A DNA stretch of 64,000 nucleotides from an uncultured Oscillospiraceae bacterium (GTDB lineage: Bacteria; Bacillota; Clostridia; Oscillospirales; Acutalibacteraceae), in the NCBI GenBank assembly GCA_900547105.1, contig URFL01000007.1, positions 1 through 64,000 of the forward strand, written 5' to 3'. The translations under genes were made by a program, and so were the position numbers. This document shows positions 33,321 to 42,695 of this stretch, piece by piece (the first letter of the stretch is position 1; each line of letters starts with the position of its first letter). The notes beneath the pieces were generated by a model. The model was not told the DNA's origin, made no database searches, and saw nothing but the letters and a program-made list of their open reading frames with translations.

Positions 33321-36300
33321 ATGAGCCAAGTGAATTTTGGACAAATTTTCGGATCGTACACCGATCTGCCGGAGGAGATCACCGGCGCGACGGTGAGCGA
33401 TATACATATTGACAAACGCCTGGGGCGGTTGACGGCTCGGCTGACGCTGAGCCGTTTTGTGGATGCGGCGGCGCTGCGCGGGGCAGAAGAAACGGTATCC
33501 CACAGCCTGTCGGCGCAAATGCCGCTGTCGCAAGTGGAGTTTACCCCATGCTACCCGTCCGACAGCCTGTCGGCGGAATGCTTTGAAACGGTCGCGTTTT
33601 ATCTGAGCCGCCGGCACCACGCCATCAACGGCACCCTGCGGGATGCGGCGGTGACGCTGGAAAACGATTGCTTTACCGTATCGCTGCAGCACGGCGGGCT
33701 GGATATTTTGCAAAGCACCCACGCGGATCAGCTGCTGCAGCAATTGATCAGCGAGCTGTTCGGTCGCCGGGTGACGGTGGTGTTTGCCGGCGTGACCGAG
33801 ATCACCAGCGAGGACGAAAGCTATCGCCAGATGATGGAGGTTGCGGAACGCGAGGCGGCGGAGCGCGCTCGCGAGCTGGCAGCGACCCAAGCGGCAGCCG
33901 CCGCTGCGGCGGCACCGCCCGCACCGGAACCGGCGGAGGTGCGCGCCATCAAGCCGGACGATCCCACCGTGAAACCGGCGAACGGCTTGCCAATTTATCT
34001 GGATACCATGCAGCCGCTGATTGGCTCTGCCATCCGCGAGGTGCCGACTCCGATGAACAAGCTGGAGCCGGACGGCGGGCAGGTGACGGTTTGGGGCGAG
34101 ATTTTCAAAATCGATTCCCGCACCAACCGCGACGGTACCAAAACCAACTATACCTTTTATCTGACCGATAAAACCAATTCGGTCGGGATGAAAATCTGGG
34201 CGGATCACAAACGCGACAAAGCAAAGATCGAAAAGCTGCAAGCGCTGCACAAAGGCGATTGCATCGTGGTCACTGCGATGTACGATTACGACGAATATGC
34301 CAAGGGCAATTTGCTCAGCCGCCCGAAAGCCATCTCGTTGGTGACCCCCTATGTCCGCACCGACAACGCGCCGGAAAAGCGGGTGGAGCTGCATCTGCAC
34401 ACCAAAATGTCCCAAATGGACGCGGTGTCCACCGCCGAAACGCTGGTGACCCGCGCGGCGTCCTTTGGTCACAAAGCGGTGGCGATCACCGACCACGGCG
34501 TGGTGCAAGCCTTCCCCGAAGCGATGAACACCGCCGCCAAGCTGGCGAAAAAGGGTAAGGACATCAAAATTCTGTACGGCGTGGAAGCCTACTTTGTCAA
34601 CGACAGTGTGCCGGTGGTAGAGGGGACGGGCGGCGGCTCGCTGGATGACGAATTTATTGTATTTGACCTCGAAACCACCGGCCTCAGCGCCCGCAACGAC
34701 CGCATCACCGAAATCGGCGCGGTGCGGCTGCGCGGCGGCGAGGTGCTGGAGGAATTTGACATCTTCGTCAACCCCGGTATGCATATTCCCGAAAAGATCA
34801 CCCAACTGACCGGTATTGATGACAGTATGGTCGCGGACGCTCCGGCAGAGCGGGAAGCACTGAAGCAATTTTACGCATTTTGCGGCGACACCCGCTTGCT
34901 GGTGGCGCATAACGCGGGCTTCGACACCTCGTTTGTCCGGCAGGCAGCCGAGCGCAGCGGCATGGACTATCCTTTCACCGGCATCGACACGGTGCCGATC
35001 TGCCGCGCGTTGTACCCGAGCCTGAAGAACCACAAGCTGGACACGGTCGCGAAATATCTCAAGCTGGATCCGTTTAACCACCACCGCGCGTGCGACGATG
35101 CGCGGGTGCTGGCGGAGATTTTCCGCCATCTGATCGCGGATATGCAGCAGCAGCGCGGCATCACCGCGGTGGAGGAGATCAACACCATGCTGTCGGGGGT
35201 GGACACCAAGGCGGTGCGCCCCTATCACCAGATTTTGCTGGTCAAAAACATGGTGGGACTGAAAAATCTGTACAAGCTGATTACCTGGTCACACACCAAA
35301 AACTTCCACAAAAAGCCGCGCATCACCAAAACCAAGCTGCAAGAGTTGCGCGAAGGACTGATCGTGGGCAGCGCCTGCGAACAGGGCGAGCTGTTCAAAG
35401 CGATTGTGGACGGCAAGCCGTGGGGCGAGCTGTGCGATATCGCGCGGTTTTATGATTTTCTGGAAATTCAGCCGCTCGGTAACAACCGTTTTATGCTGCG
35501 CGAGGGCATCGCCCGCGATGAAGAGCAGCTGCGCGAATTTAACCGCACGGTGATCCGGCTGGGCGAAAAGCTGAACATTCCGGTTTGCGCCACCTGCGAT
35601 GTGCACTTCTGCGATCCGGAGGACGAGATTTTCCGCCGGGTGCTGCAAGCGGGGCAGGGCTTTGCCGATGCGGACAACCAAGCGCCGCTGTATCTGCGCA
35701 CCACCGAGGAAATGCTGGCGGAATTTGACTATCTGGGACCGGAAAAAGCCCGCGAGGTAGTCATCGAAAACCCGAATCGCATTGCGGACAGCATCGAGAA
35801 AATCCGCCCCATTCCGGAGGGCACCTTCCCGCCGCACATCGACGGCGCGGAGGAGCAGCTGCAGGAGATCACCTGGGGACGTGCCAAGGAGATTTACGGC
35901 GACCCGCTGCCTGAAATCGTGCGGGCGCGGCTGGATCGCGAGCTGTCCTCCATCATCAAGCACGGGTTCGCCGTCTTGTATATGATCGCGCAAAAGCTGG
36001 TGCATAACTCGGTGGAGCACGGCTATCTGGTCGGTTCGCGTGGATCGGTCGGTTCCTCGTTCGTCGCTACCATGGCGGGCATTTCCGAAGTGAACCCGCT
36101 GGCACCGCATTATATCTGCAAAAAATGCAAATATTCCGAATTTTTCACCCATGGCGAGGTCGGCTCCGGCTTTGATTTGCCGGAAAAGGTTTGCCCGGTC
36201 TGCGGCGAGCCGCTGGGACGCGACGGACATGAAATCCCGTTCGAAACCTTCCTTGGCTTCGATGGCGACAAAGCCCCCGATATCGACCTGAACTTTGCGG

Positions 36301-37721
36301 GCGAATATCAATCCCGTGCCCATAAATACACCGAATCGCTGTTCGGCAGCGACCATGTGTTTAAGGCCGGTACCATCTCCACGCTGGCGGAAAAAACCGC
36401 GTTCGGTTTTGTGAAAAAATATGCCGAAGAGCGGGGGCTGGTGCTGGATAACGCGGAGATCGAGCGTCTGTCGCAGGGCTGCGGCGGGGTCAAGCGCACC
36501 ACCGGTCAGCATCCCGGCGGCATGGTGGTCGTGCCCAACGATTACGACGCGGAGGACTTCACTCCCATTCAGCATCCCGCGGACGACCCCAATTCGGATA
36601 TTCTGACCACCCATTTCGACTTCCATTCCATCCACGATACCATTTTGAAGCTGGATAACCTGGGTCACGATATTCCCACCATCTACAAGTATCTGGAGGA
36701 ATACACCGGCATCAGCGTGATGGATGTGTCCATGTCCGATCCGGAGGTGTACAAGCTGTTCACCTCGCCGGAACCGCTGGGCGTCACGCCGGAGCAGATC
36801 GATTGCCCCACCGGTACCCTCTCGATTCCCGAGATGGGCACTCCCTTTGTGCGGCAGATGATGTTGGACTGCCGCCCGAAAACCTTCGCCGATCTGCTGC
36901 AAATTTCCGGTTTGTCCCACGGCACCGCCGTGTGGCTCGGCAACGCGCAGGATCTGATCAAAGCCGGCACCTGCACCATTTCGGAAGTGATCGGTACCCG
37001 TGACAGCATCATGACCACTCTGATGCACAAAGGGCTGGAACCGAAAATGGCGTTTAAGATCATGGAGCGGGTGCGTAAAGGTATGGTCGCCAAAAAGAAG
37101 ATCGACCCCAAAGAGTGGGACGAGATGATGGCGGCGATGCGTGAAAACAATGTGCCGCAATGGTACATTGACTCGTGTATGAAGATCGAGTATATGTTCC
37201 CCAAAGCGCACGCGGCGGCGTATATCATCGCGGCGTTGCGGGTGGCATGGTACAAGGTGCACCGTCCGGCGGAATATTACGCCGCCTACTTCACGGTGCG
37301 CAGCGAGGATTTCGATGCCGAACCGGTCACCCAAGGCAAACACGCGGTCAAAGCGCTGATGGATTCCATCCGCGCGCGCGGCAAGGAAGCCTCCAAAAAA
37401 GAACAGGATTGCGCCGATACCATGCATATTGTGTACGAAGCGATGCAGCGAGGTATTGAATTTTTGCCGGTGGATTTGTATAAATCCCATTCCTATAAGT
37501 TCCTGATGGAGGACGGCAAAATTCGTATGCCGTTCAGCTCGGTCAAGGGGTTGGGCGGTGCCGCCGCACAGGGCTTGATGGATGCGCGGAATGAGGGACC
37601 CTACATTTCCTGCGATGATCTGCAAGCCCGCAGCGGGGTGTCCAAAGCGATCATCGAATCGCTGGAACAGCTGGGCGCGACCAACGGATTGGCCAAAACC
37701 AGCCAGATGAGCCTGTTTTAA
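33321..37721 (+). CDS. polC: DNA polymerase III alpha subunit, Gram-positive PolC type
   Basis: A 1466-residue replicative polymerase. N-terminal domain; OB fold about residues 255-345; PHP domain starting HLHTKMSQMDAVS (about 357); inserted DEDDh proofreading exonuclease (VFDLETTGLS, VAHNAGFDTSFV, HRACDDARVLA, about 443-610); then the polymerase with a zinc motif CKKC...CPVCGE and catalytic PDIDLNF near 983, RTTGQHPGG following. Full length and colinear with B. subtilis PolC. Last gene of the operon, followed by a terminator. Confidence 0.98.
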   Translation: MSQVNFGQIFGSYTDLPEEITGATVSDIHIDKRLGRLTARLTLSRFVDAAALRGAEETVSHSLSAQMPLSQVEFTPCYPSDSLSAECFETVAFYLSRRHHAINGTLRDAAVTLENDCFTVSLQHGGLDILQSTHADQLLQQLISELFGRRVTVVFAGVTEITSEDESYRQMMEVAEREAAERARELAATQAAAAAAAAPPAPEPAEVRAIKPDDPTVKPANGLPIYLDTMQPLIGSAIREVPTPMNKLEPDGGQVTVWGEIFKIDSRTNRDGTKTNYTFYLTDKTNSVGMKIWADHKRDKAKIEKLQALHKGDCIVVTAMYDYDEYAKGNLLSRPKAISLVTPYVRTDNAPEKRVELHLHTKMSQMDAVSTAETLVTRAASFGHKAVAITDHGVVQAFPEAMNTAAKLAKKGKDIKILYGVEAYFVNDSVPVVEGTGGGSLDDEFIVFDLETTGLSARNDRITEIGAVRLRGGEVLEEFDIFVNPGMHIPEKITQLTGIDDSMVADAPAEREALKQFYAFCGDTRLLVAHNAGFDTSFVRQAAERSGMDYPFTGIDTVPICRALYPSLKNHKLDTVAKYLKLDPFNHHRACDDARVLAEIFRHLIADMQQQRGITAVEEINTMLSGVDTKAVRPYHQILLVKNMVGLKNLYKLITWSHTKNFHKKPRITKTKLQELREGLIVGSACEQGELFKAIVDGKPWGELCDIARFYDFLEIQPLGNNRFMLREGIARDEEQLREFNRTVIRLGEKLNIPVCATCDVHFCDPEDEIFRRVLQAGQGFADADNQAPLYLRTTEEMLAEFDYLGPEKAREVVIENPNRIADSIEKIRPIPEGTFPPHIDGAEEQLQEITWGRAKEIYGDPLPEIVRARLDRELSSIIKHGFAVLYMIAQKLVHNSVEHGYLVGSRGSVGSSFVATMAGISEVNPLAPHYICKKCKYSEFFTHGEVGSGFDLPEKVCPVCGEPLGRDGHEIPFETFLGFDGDKAPDIDLNFAGEYQSRAHKYTESLFGSDHVFKAGTISTLAEKTAFGFVKKYAEERGLVLDNAEIERLSQGCGGVKRTTGQHPGGMVVVPNDYDAEDFTPIQHPADDPNSDILTTHFDFHSIHDTILKLDNLGHDIPTIYKYLEEYTGISVMDVSMSDPEVYKLFTSPEPLGVTPEQIDCPTGTLSIPEMGTPFVRQMMLDCRPKTFADLLQISGLSHGTAVWLGNAQDLIKAGTCTISEVIGTRDSIMTTLMHKGLEPKMAFKIMERVRKGMVAKKKIDPKEWDEMMAAMRENNVPQWYIDSCMKIEYMFPKAHAAAYIIAALRVAWYKVHRPAEYYAAYFTVRSEDFDAEPVTQGKHAVKALMDSIRARGKEASKKEQDCADTMHIVYEAMQRGIEFLPVDLYKSHSYKFLMEDGKIRMPFSSVKGLGGAAAQGLMDARNEGPYISCDDLQARSGVSKAIIESLEQLGATNGLAKTSQMSLF

Positions 37722-37758
37722 GGGGCTCGTGCGCCGGTGGTGCCCGAGCGCTCATAAG

Positions 37759-37800
37759 GATCCGGAGCCTGCTTTTGTGGGTTCCGGATACCCCTTTTTA
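37759..37800 (+). terminator. Terminator after polC
   Basis: ATCCGGA(GCC) pairs with (GGT)TCCGGAT across a 10-nt loop, followed by CCCCTTTTTAT. Confidence 0.7.
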
Positions 37801-37808
37801 TAAAACAG

Positions 37809-37837
37809 TTGACAACAATCGTTCTGTATGATATCAT
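37809..37837 (+). promoter_or_regulatory. Promoter of the histidine operon
   Basis: TTGACA (37809-37814), 17-nt spacer, TATCAT (37832-37837), 44 bp before hisZ. The leader is too short for a T-box; no His-codon leader peptide is seen. Confidence 0.75.
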
Positions 37838-37880
37838 AGTAGCACATTAGCGAACTAAAGCGAACACAACGGAGGACACC

Positions 37881-39083
37881 ATGAGAAAGAACAGACGCAT
37901 TACGCCGGAGGGCACCCGCGACCTGCTGTTTGAGGAATGTTTGGCGCGCCGCGAGGTGGAGGACCGGCTTTCCAACCTGTTTGTACAGCGCGGCTTTTCG
38001 GAGGTCATGACCCCCGGCATCGAATTTTACGATGTGGTGCCGGGCGATAACGAGGCGATCGCGCCGGAAAGTGTATATAAGCTGACCGATAACAAAGGGC
38101 GGCTGCTGGTGATTCGTCCCGATTCCACCATGCCGATCGCGCGGCTGACCGCCACCCGGCTGCAAAACGCGACGCTGCCGCTGCGGTTGTACTACGCGCA
38201 GGATGTGTTTCGGCTGAACCACGGGCTGGGCGGGCACAACGACCAGATTTTCCAAGCGGGGGTCGAGCTGATCGGCGTGGCCGGACAGCGCGCCGATTTG
38301 GAGATGATGGCGCTGGCGGCGCAGTCGCTGCGCGAGTGTGTGGACGACAACTTCCGGTTGGAGATCGGCCATGTCGGCTTTTTCCGCTCGCTGGTCGAGC
38401 AACTGGATGTGGATGACGAGGTGCGGGACGAGATCCGCTCGTTGGTGGAAACCAAAAACTACGCCGCGCTCAGCGACCGATTGGACACACTGCCCGCCGG
38501 GGATACGGTCGATGCGCTGCGGCGGCTGCCGCGTCTGTTTGGCGGTGCCGAGGTGCTGCGCGAAGCGCGTGGCTTCTGCCAAAGCGAGGAATCGCGCGGG
38601 GCGCTGGATTATCTCGACAGCCTGTATCGGGCGCTGGGCGCGTGCGGGTTGGCGGATAATGTGATGATCGACCTTGGTCTGGTGCATCCGCAGGAATACT
38701 ACACCGGCGTGATCTTTCGCGGGTATGTGGAGGGCAGCGGCGATACGGTGGTATCCGGCGGTCGCTACGACACGCTGCTGCGGCAGTTTGGTCCCGATCT
38801 GCCCGCCACCGGCTTTGGTGTCAATGTGGATTCGCTGACCAAAGTGATGCTGGCGGGGGAGCAGATCGACCCGCCCACGCCGCCGGAGGTGCTGGTGGCG
38901 GCACAGCCCGGCTGCGAGGTGGAGGCGCTGCGGCAGGTGGATGCCTTTGTGGCGGACGGCGTGCTGTGCGAATTCAGTCTGTTTGATACATTGGAACAAT
39001 CGCTGGCATATGCTGCCCAGCGCCGCATCGGCCGCGTGGTGAGCGTCGGAAAAAACGGCGACCGGCAGGAGTATGAGTTGTAA
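37881..39083 (+). CDS. hisZ: ATP phosphoribosyltransferase regulatory subunit HisZ
   Basis: A 400-residue HisRS-like paralogue without aminoacylation function. TPEGTRDLLFEE, PDSTMPIARL, and QAGVELIG resemble the class II synthetase core. HisZ is required by short-form HisG, which follows 12 bp downstream. GGAGGACACC precedes the start. Confidence 0.94.
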   Translation: MRKNRRITPEGTRDLLFEECLARREVEDRLSNLFVQRGFSEVMTPGIEFYDVVPGDNEAIAPESVYKLTDNKGRLLVIRPDSTMPIARLTATRLQNATLPLRLYYAQDVFRLNHGLGGHNDQIFQAGVELIGVAGQRADLEMMALAAQSLRECVDDNFRLEIGHVGFFRSLVEQLDVDDEVRDEIRSLVETKNYAALSDRLDTLPAGDTVDALRRLPRLFGGAEVLREARGFCQSEESRGALDYLDSLYRALGACGLADNVMIDLGLVHPQEYYTGVIFRGYVEGSGDTVVSGGRYDTLLRQFGPDLPATGFGVNVDSLTKVMLAGEQIDPPTPPEVLVAAQPGCEVEALRQVDAFVADGVLCEFSLFDTLEQSLAYAAQRRIGRVVSVGKNGDRQEYEL

Positions 39084-39095
39084 GGAGGACAGAGC

Positions 39096-39722
39096 ATGAG
39101 ACCGATACGCATGGCGCTGACCAAAGGGCGCCTCGAAAAAGATACGCTGGCTCTGTTCGACCGTATGGGGCTGGATACCTCGGTCGTGCGCGACAAAGGG
39201 CGGCGGCTGATTTTGCCGGTGGGCGACCGGTTGGAAGTGGTGCTGGCGAAAGCCGCCGATGTGCTGACGTATGTGGAGCACGGCGTGTGTGATCTCGGTG
39301 TGGTGGGCAAAGACACCATCGCCGAGGGCGGCGGCAGCTTTTATGAGGTGCTGGATCTGGGCTTTGGGCGGTGCCGGTTTGCGCTCGCCGCGCCCAAGGG
39401 CAGCGACTTCTTTGCCGGGTATACCGCCAAAACCGTCGCCTCCAAATATCCCAATGTGACCCGCGCCTATTTTGATAAAAAGAATATGGATGTGCGCATC
39501 ATCAAAATCGAGGGCTCGGTGGAGCTTGCGCCGCTGCTGGGGTTGTCGGACGGCATTGTGGATATTGTCGAAACCGGCTCCACGCTGAAAGAAAACGGTC
39601 TGGCAGTGGTGGAGGATGTCATGCCGATTTCCGCCCGTCTGATTGTGAACATGGCGTGCATGAAGCTGCGCAAGCAGGAGATCGAAACGCTGATCGCGGA
39701 CATGGAACAGCACCTGTCCTGA
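39096..39722 (+). CDS. hisG: ATP phosphoribosyltransferase catalytic subunit, short form
   Basis: First committed step of histidine synthesis. At 208 residues it is the short HisG lacking the C-terminal regulatory domain, consistent with hisZ next door. IRMALTKGRLEKDTLAL, GVCDLGVVGKDTI and GIVDIVETGSTLKENGL are diagnostic. AAGGAGGAC site. Confidence 0.96.
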   Translation: MRPIRMALTKGRLEKDTLALFDRMGLDTSVVRDKGRRLILPVGDRLEVVLAKAADVLTYVEHGVCDLGVVGKDTIAEGGGSFYEVLDLGFGRCRFALAAPKGSDFFAGYTAKTVASKYPNVTRAYFDKKNMDVRIIKIEGSVELAPLLGLSDGIVDIVETGSTLKENGLAVVEDVMPISARLIVNMACMKLRKQEIETLIADMEQHLS

Positions 39723-39753
39723 TCGTATAACCACGCAAAGGGGATGCAACCGT

Positions 39754-41043
39754 ATGATGACAATTGTAAAAGCCGACGGCAAACAGGAATACGAGCTGCT
39801 GCAGCAGCTGGAGCAGCGCAGCGGCGAGGTGGATCGCCGTGTGACTGCCGCCGTTACCGATATTTTGGAGCAGGTACGCACCCGCGGGGACGAAGCGGTA
39901 CGCGAACTGACCGCCCGTTTTGACGGCGTGGACGCGCCGATTCGCTGCCTGACTCGGGAAGAGCTGGGGGAACTGGCGAAAGCCTGCTCGCCCAAGGTGT
40001 ACGGTGCGCTGGAACGCGCCGCCGAGCAGATCGCAGACTTTCACCAGCGTCAGGTGCAGCAAAGCTGGCTGACCACCAAAGAGGACGGCACCATTCTGGG
40101 TCAGCGCATCCGCGGACTGGCGCGGGTCGGCATTTATGTGCCGGGCGGCACCGCGGCGTACCCCTCGTCGGTGCTGATGAACGCCATCCCTGCTAAAATC
40201 GCCGGGGTGGGTGAGATCGTAATGGTCACCCCGCCGCCCAAGGACGGCGGGTATAACGCCGATGTGCTGGCGGCGGCGTATATTGCCGGTGTGGATAAGG
40301 TGTTTCTGTGCGGCGGCGCACAAGCGGTCGCGGCGCTGGCCTACGGCACCGCCACCATCCCGAAAGTGGATAAAATCGTGGGCCCCGGCAACATCTATGT
40401 CGCCACCGCCAAACGGCTGCTGTTCGGGCGGGTGGATATTGATATGATCGCCGGTCCCAGCGAAATTCTGATCATCGCCGATGAAACCGCCGATCCGGCG
40501 TATCTGGCGGCGGATTTGATGTCGCAGGCGGAGCACGATGTGCTCGCGTCAGCGATTCTGCTTACCCCCAGCGAGCGTATCGCGCGCGAAACCATGGCGC
40601 AGCTGGAAAAACAGGTCACCTCGCTGTCGCGTGAAAAGATCATTCGCCAGTCGCTGGCAGATTACGGCGCGATGATCATCTGCCGCGATATGGACGAAGC
40701 GGTGGATTTCGCCAACCGGCTGGCACCCGAGCATCTGGAAGTGATGTGCGATCAGCCGATGGAATATGTCGGACGGCTGGACAACGCCGGCTCGGTGTTT
40801 TTGGGCAAATATTCGCCCGAACCGCTGGGGGACTACTACGCCGGTCCCAACCATGTGCTGCCCACCAGCGGCACCGCGCGATTCTTCTCGCCGCTGTCGG
40901 TGGATAGCTTTATCAAAAAATCCAGCTTTATTTCCTATAACCGTCCGGCGCTGACCAAAGCCAAGGACGATATTGTGGCGATTGCGCGCGCCGAGGGGCT
41001 GGACGCGCACGCCCACTCGATCGAAGTGAGGTTTGAATCATGA
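39754..41043 (+). CDS. hisD: Histidinol dehydrogenase
   Basis: A 429-residue zinc enzyme for the last two steps of histidine synthesis. GLARVGIYVPGGTAAYPSSVLMNAIPAK, KIVGPGNIYVATAKR and the MSQAEHDVLA segment are present; C-terminus includes GPNHVLPTSGTARF. GGGGATGC precedes the start. Its stop overlaps hisC as ATGA. Confidence 0.97.
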   Translation: MMTIVKADGKQEYELLQQLEQRSGEVDRRVTAAVTDILEQVRTRGDEAVRELTARFDGVDAPIRCLTREELGELAKACSPKVYGALERAAEQIADFHQRQVQQSWLTTKEDGTILGQRIRGLARVGIYVPGGTAAYPSSVLMNAIPAKIAGVGEIVMVTPPPKDGGYNADVLAAAYIAGVDKVFLCGGAQAVAALAYGTATIPKVDKIVGPGNIYVATAKRLLFGRVDIDMIAGPSEILIIADETADPAYLAADLMSQAEHDVLASAILLTPSERIARETMAQLEKQVTSLSREKIIRQSLADYGAMIICRDMDEAVDFANRLAPEHLEVMCDQPMEYVGRLDNAGSVFLGKYSPEPLGDYYAGPNHVLPTSGTARFFSPLSVDSFIKKSSFISYNRPALTKAKDDIVAIARAEGLDAHAHSIEVRFES

Positions 41044-42116
41044 GCTACAACCTGTGTGACAAAGCGCGGCAGCTGGAACCGTACGATCCGGTGGAGGGCA
41101 CCTATCGGGTGCGGCTGGACGCAAACGAATCCTTTTTGCTGCCCACCGTGTCGGATCGCGAGGCAATGGCGGACATTGTGCAGGGTGTGGCGTTTAACCG
41201 TTACCCCGACCCGCTGGCGCACGACCTGTGCGCCGCGTTTGGCAAGCTGTATGGGGTGGATCCCGCGCTGGTAACGGCGGGCAACGGGTCAGACGAGTTG
41301 ATTTCGGTCATCTTTTCCACCTTTTTGCAAAAAGGGGATACCGTGCTGACCGTTGCGCCGGATTTTTCCATGTACCGGTTTTATACCTCCATCACCGAAA
41401 ATCCCTGCCTTACCCTGCAAAAGGATGCGGATATGCGCATCGATGTGGACGAGGTGATCGCCACCATCCGCGAAAAGGGAGTGCGGCTGTTTATCTTTTC
41501 CAATCCCTGCAACCCCACCTCGGTGGGGCTGGATCGCGACAGCGTGCGCCGTATTATTCGTGAAACCGACGCGCTGATCGTGCTGGATGAAGCGTATATG
41601 GATTTTTGGGATCAGTCGCTGCTGGACGAGGTCGCCGCTTACGACAACCTCATCATTTTGCGCACCTGCTCCAAAATGTTGGGTATGGCGGCGCTGCGCT
41701 GCGGCTTTGCGGTGGCGAACGCCACTCTGACCGGTATCCTGCGCGCGGCGAAATCGCCGTACAACGTCAACTCCGTTACCCAATCGCTGGCGGCGCTGGT
41801 GCTGTCCAATCCCGCGTATATGGCGGAGTACAAGCCGCTGCTGCTGGCATCCCGCACCATGCTGTGGGAGGGCTTTGCCGCGCTGGAGCAGGAGGGGCTG
41901 GTCGAGCGGGTGTATCCCACCTGCACCAACTTCGTGTTTGTCAAAACCGACCGCGCGATGGCGATACAGGAATTTTTGAAGGATCGCGGCATCATTATTC
42001 GTCGCTTTGGGGAACACTATCTGCGCATCACCGCCGGCACCCAAGCCGAAAACCGCGAGGTGCTGGATGTGATCGCGTTTATGCTGCGTAAGGAAAAGGA
42101 GGATCGCCATGCGTGA
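41040..42116 (+). CDS. hisC: Histidinol-phosphate aminotransferase
   Basis: A 358-residue PLP enzyme of fold type I. VTAGNGSDELI binds the phosphate of PLP; FSNPCNPTSVGL and VLDEAYMDF lie in the core; the Schiff-base Lys is in RTCSKMLGMAALRCGF. Overlaps hisD by four bases and hisB by eight. Confidence 0.95.
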   Translation: MSYNLCDKARQLEPYDPVEGTYRVRLDANESFLLPTVSDREAMADIVQGVAFNRYPDPLAHDLCAAFGKLYGVDPALVTAGNGSDELISVIFSTFLQKGDTVLTVAPDFSMYRFYTSITENPCLTLQKDADMRIDVDEVIATIREKGVRLFIFSNPCNPTSVGLDRDSVRRIIRETDALIVLDEAYMDFWDQSLLDEVAAYDNLIILRTCSKMLGMAALRCGFAVANATLTGILRAAKSPYNVNSVTQSLAALVLSNPAYMAEYKPLLLASRTMLWEGFAALEQEGLVERVYPTCTNFVFVKTDRAMAIQEFLKDRGIIIRRFGEHYLRITAGTQAENREVLDVIAFMLRKEKEDRHA

Positions 42117-42684
42117 GGGAAGCTTCAGCCGCCAGACCCGCGAAACATCCATTGATGTGTCCATCTGTCTGGACGGCGGCAATGTCGAGGTGTCCACCGG
42201 TATCGGCTTTTTTGACCATATGCTGGAGGCATTTGCGGTGCACGGCGGCTTTGGGCTGACGGTGCGCGCGATGGGCGACTGGCAGGTGGACGGTCACCAC
42301 ACAGTGGAGGATACCGGCATCGTGCTGGGCAAAGCGCTGGCACAGGCGCTGGGCGACAAAAGCGGCATTGCCCGTTTTGGCAGCTTTTTTGTGCCAATGG
42401 ATGAATCGCTGGCATTTGCCGCGGTGGATGTGAGCGGTCGCCCGTTTTTGGTGTTGGATGCGCAATTCCGCGAGGAGCGGGTGGGCGAGTTCGATACCTG
42501 CCTGACACAGGAATTTTTCCGCGCGCTGGCTTTCCAGGCGGGCATCACTCTGCATATGAAGGTGGAATACGGCTGCAACGCGCACCATATGATCGAAGCG
42601 CTGTTCAAAGCGGCGGCGCACGCGCTGCGGCTGGCGGTCACCCCGACCGAAGGGTGCCTGTCCACCAAAGGCTCGTTGGATTAA
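42109..42684 (+). CDS. hisB: Imidazoleglycerol-phosphate dehydratase
   Basis: A 191-residue manganese dehydratase. GIGFFDHMLEAFAVHGGF, DGHHTVEDTGIVLG and CGCNAHHMIEALFKA-like HH motifs (the second reads YGCNAHHMIEA) supply metal ligands. Monofunctional, lacking the phosphatase domain of enteric HisB; histidinol phosphatase is not in the window. Confidence 0.96.
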   Translation: MREGSFSRQTRETSIDVSICLDGGNVEVSTGIGFFDHMLEAFAVHGGFGLTVRAMGDWQVDGHHTVEDTGIVLGKALAQALGDKSGIARFGSFFVPMDESLAFAAVDVSGRPFLVLDAQFREERVGEFDTCLTQEFFRALAFQAGITLHMKVEYGCNAHHMIEALFKAAAHALRLAVTPTEGCLSTKGSLD

Positions 42685-42695
42685 GGGGGCGCACG

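Noticed and set aside
35289..37625. 778-residue minus-strand frame opposite polC
   Set aside because: Antisense shadow of an intact PolC gene; low-complexity His/Arg composition and no recognisable domain.
37722..37880. T-box or His leader peptide before the his operon
   Set aside because: Only about 40 nt separate the likely transcription start from hisZ, with no T-box sequence or His-codon run.
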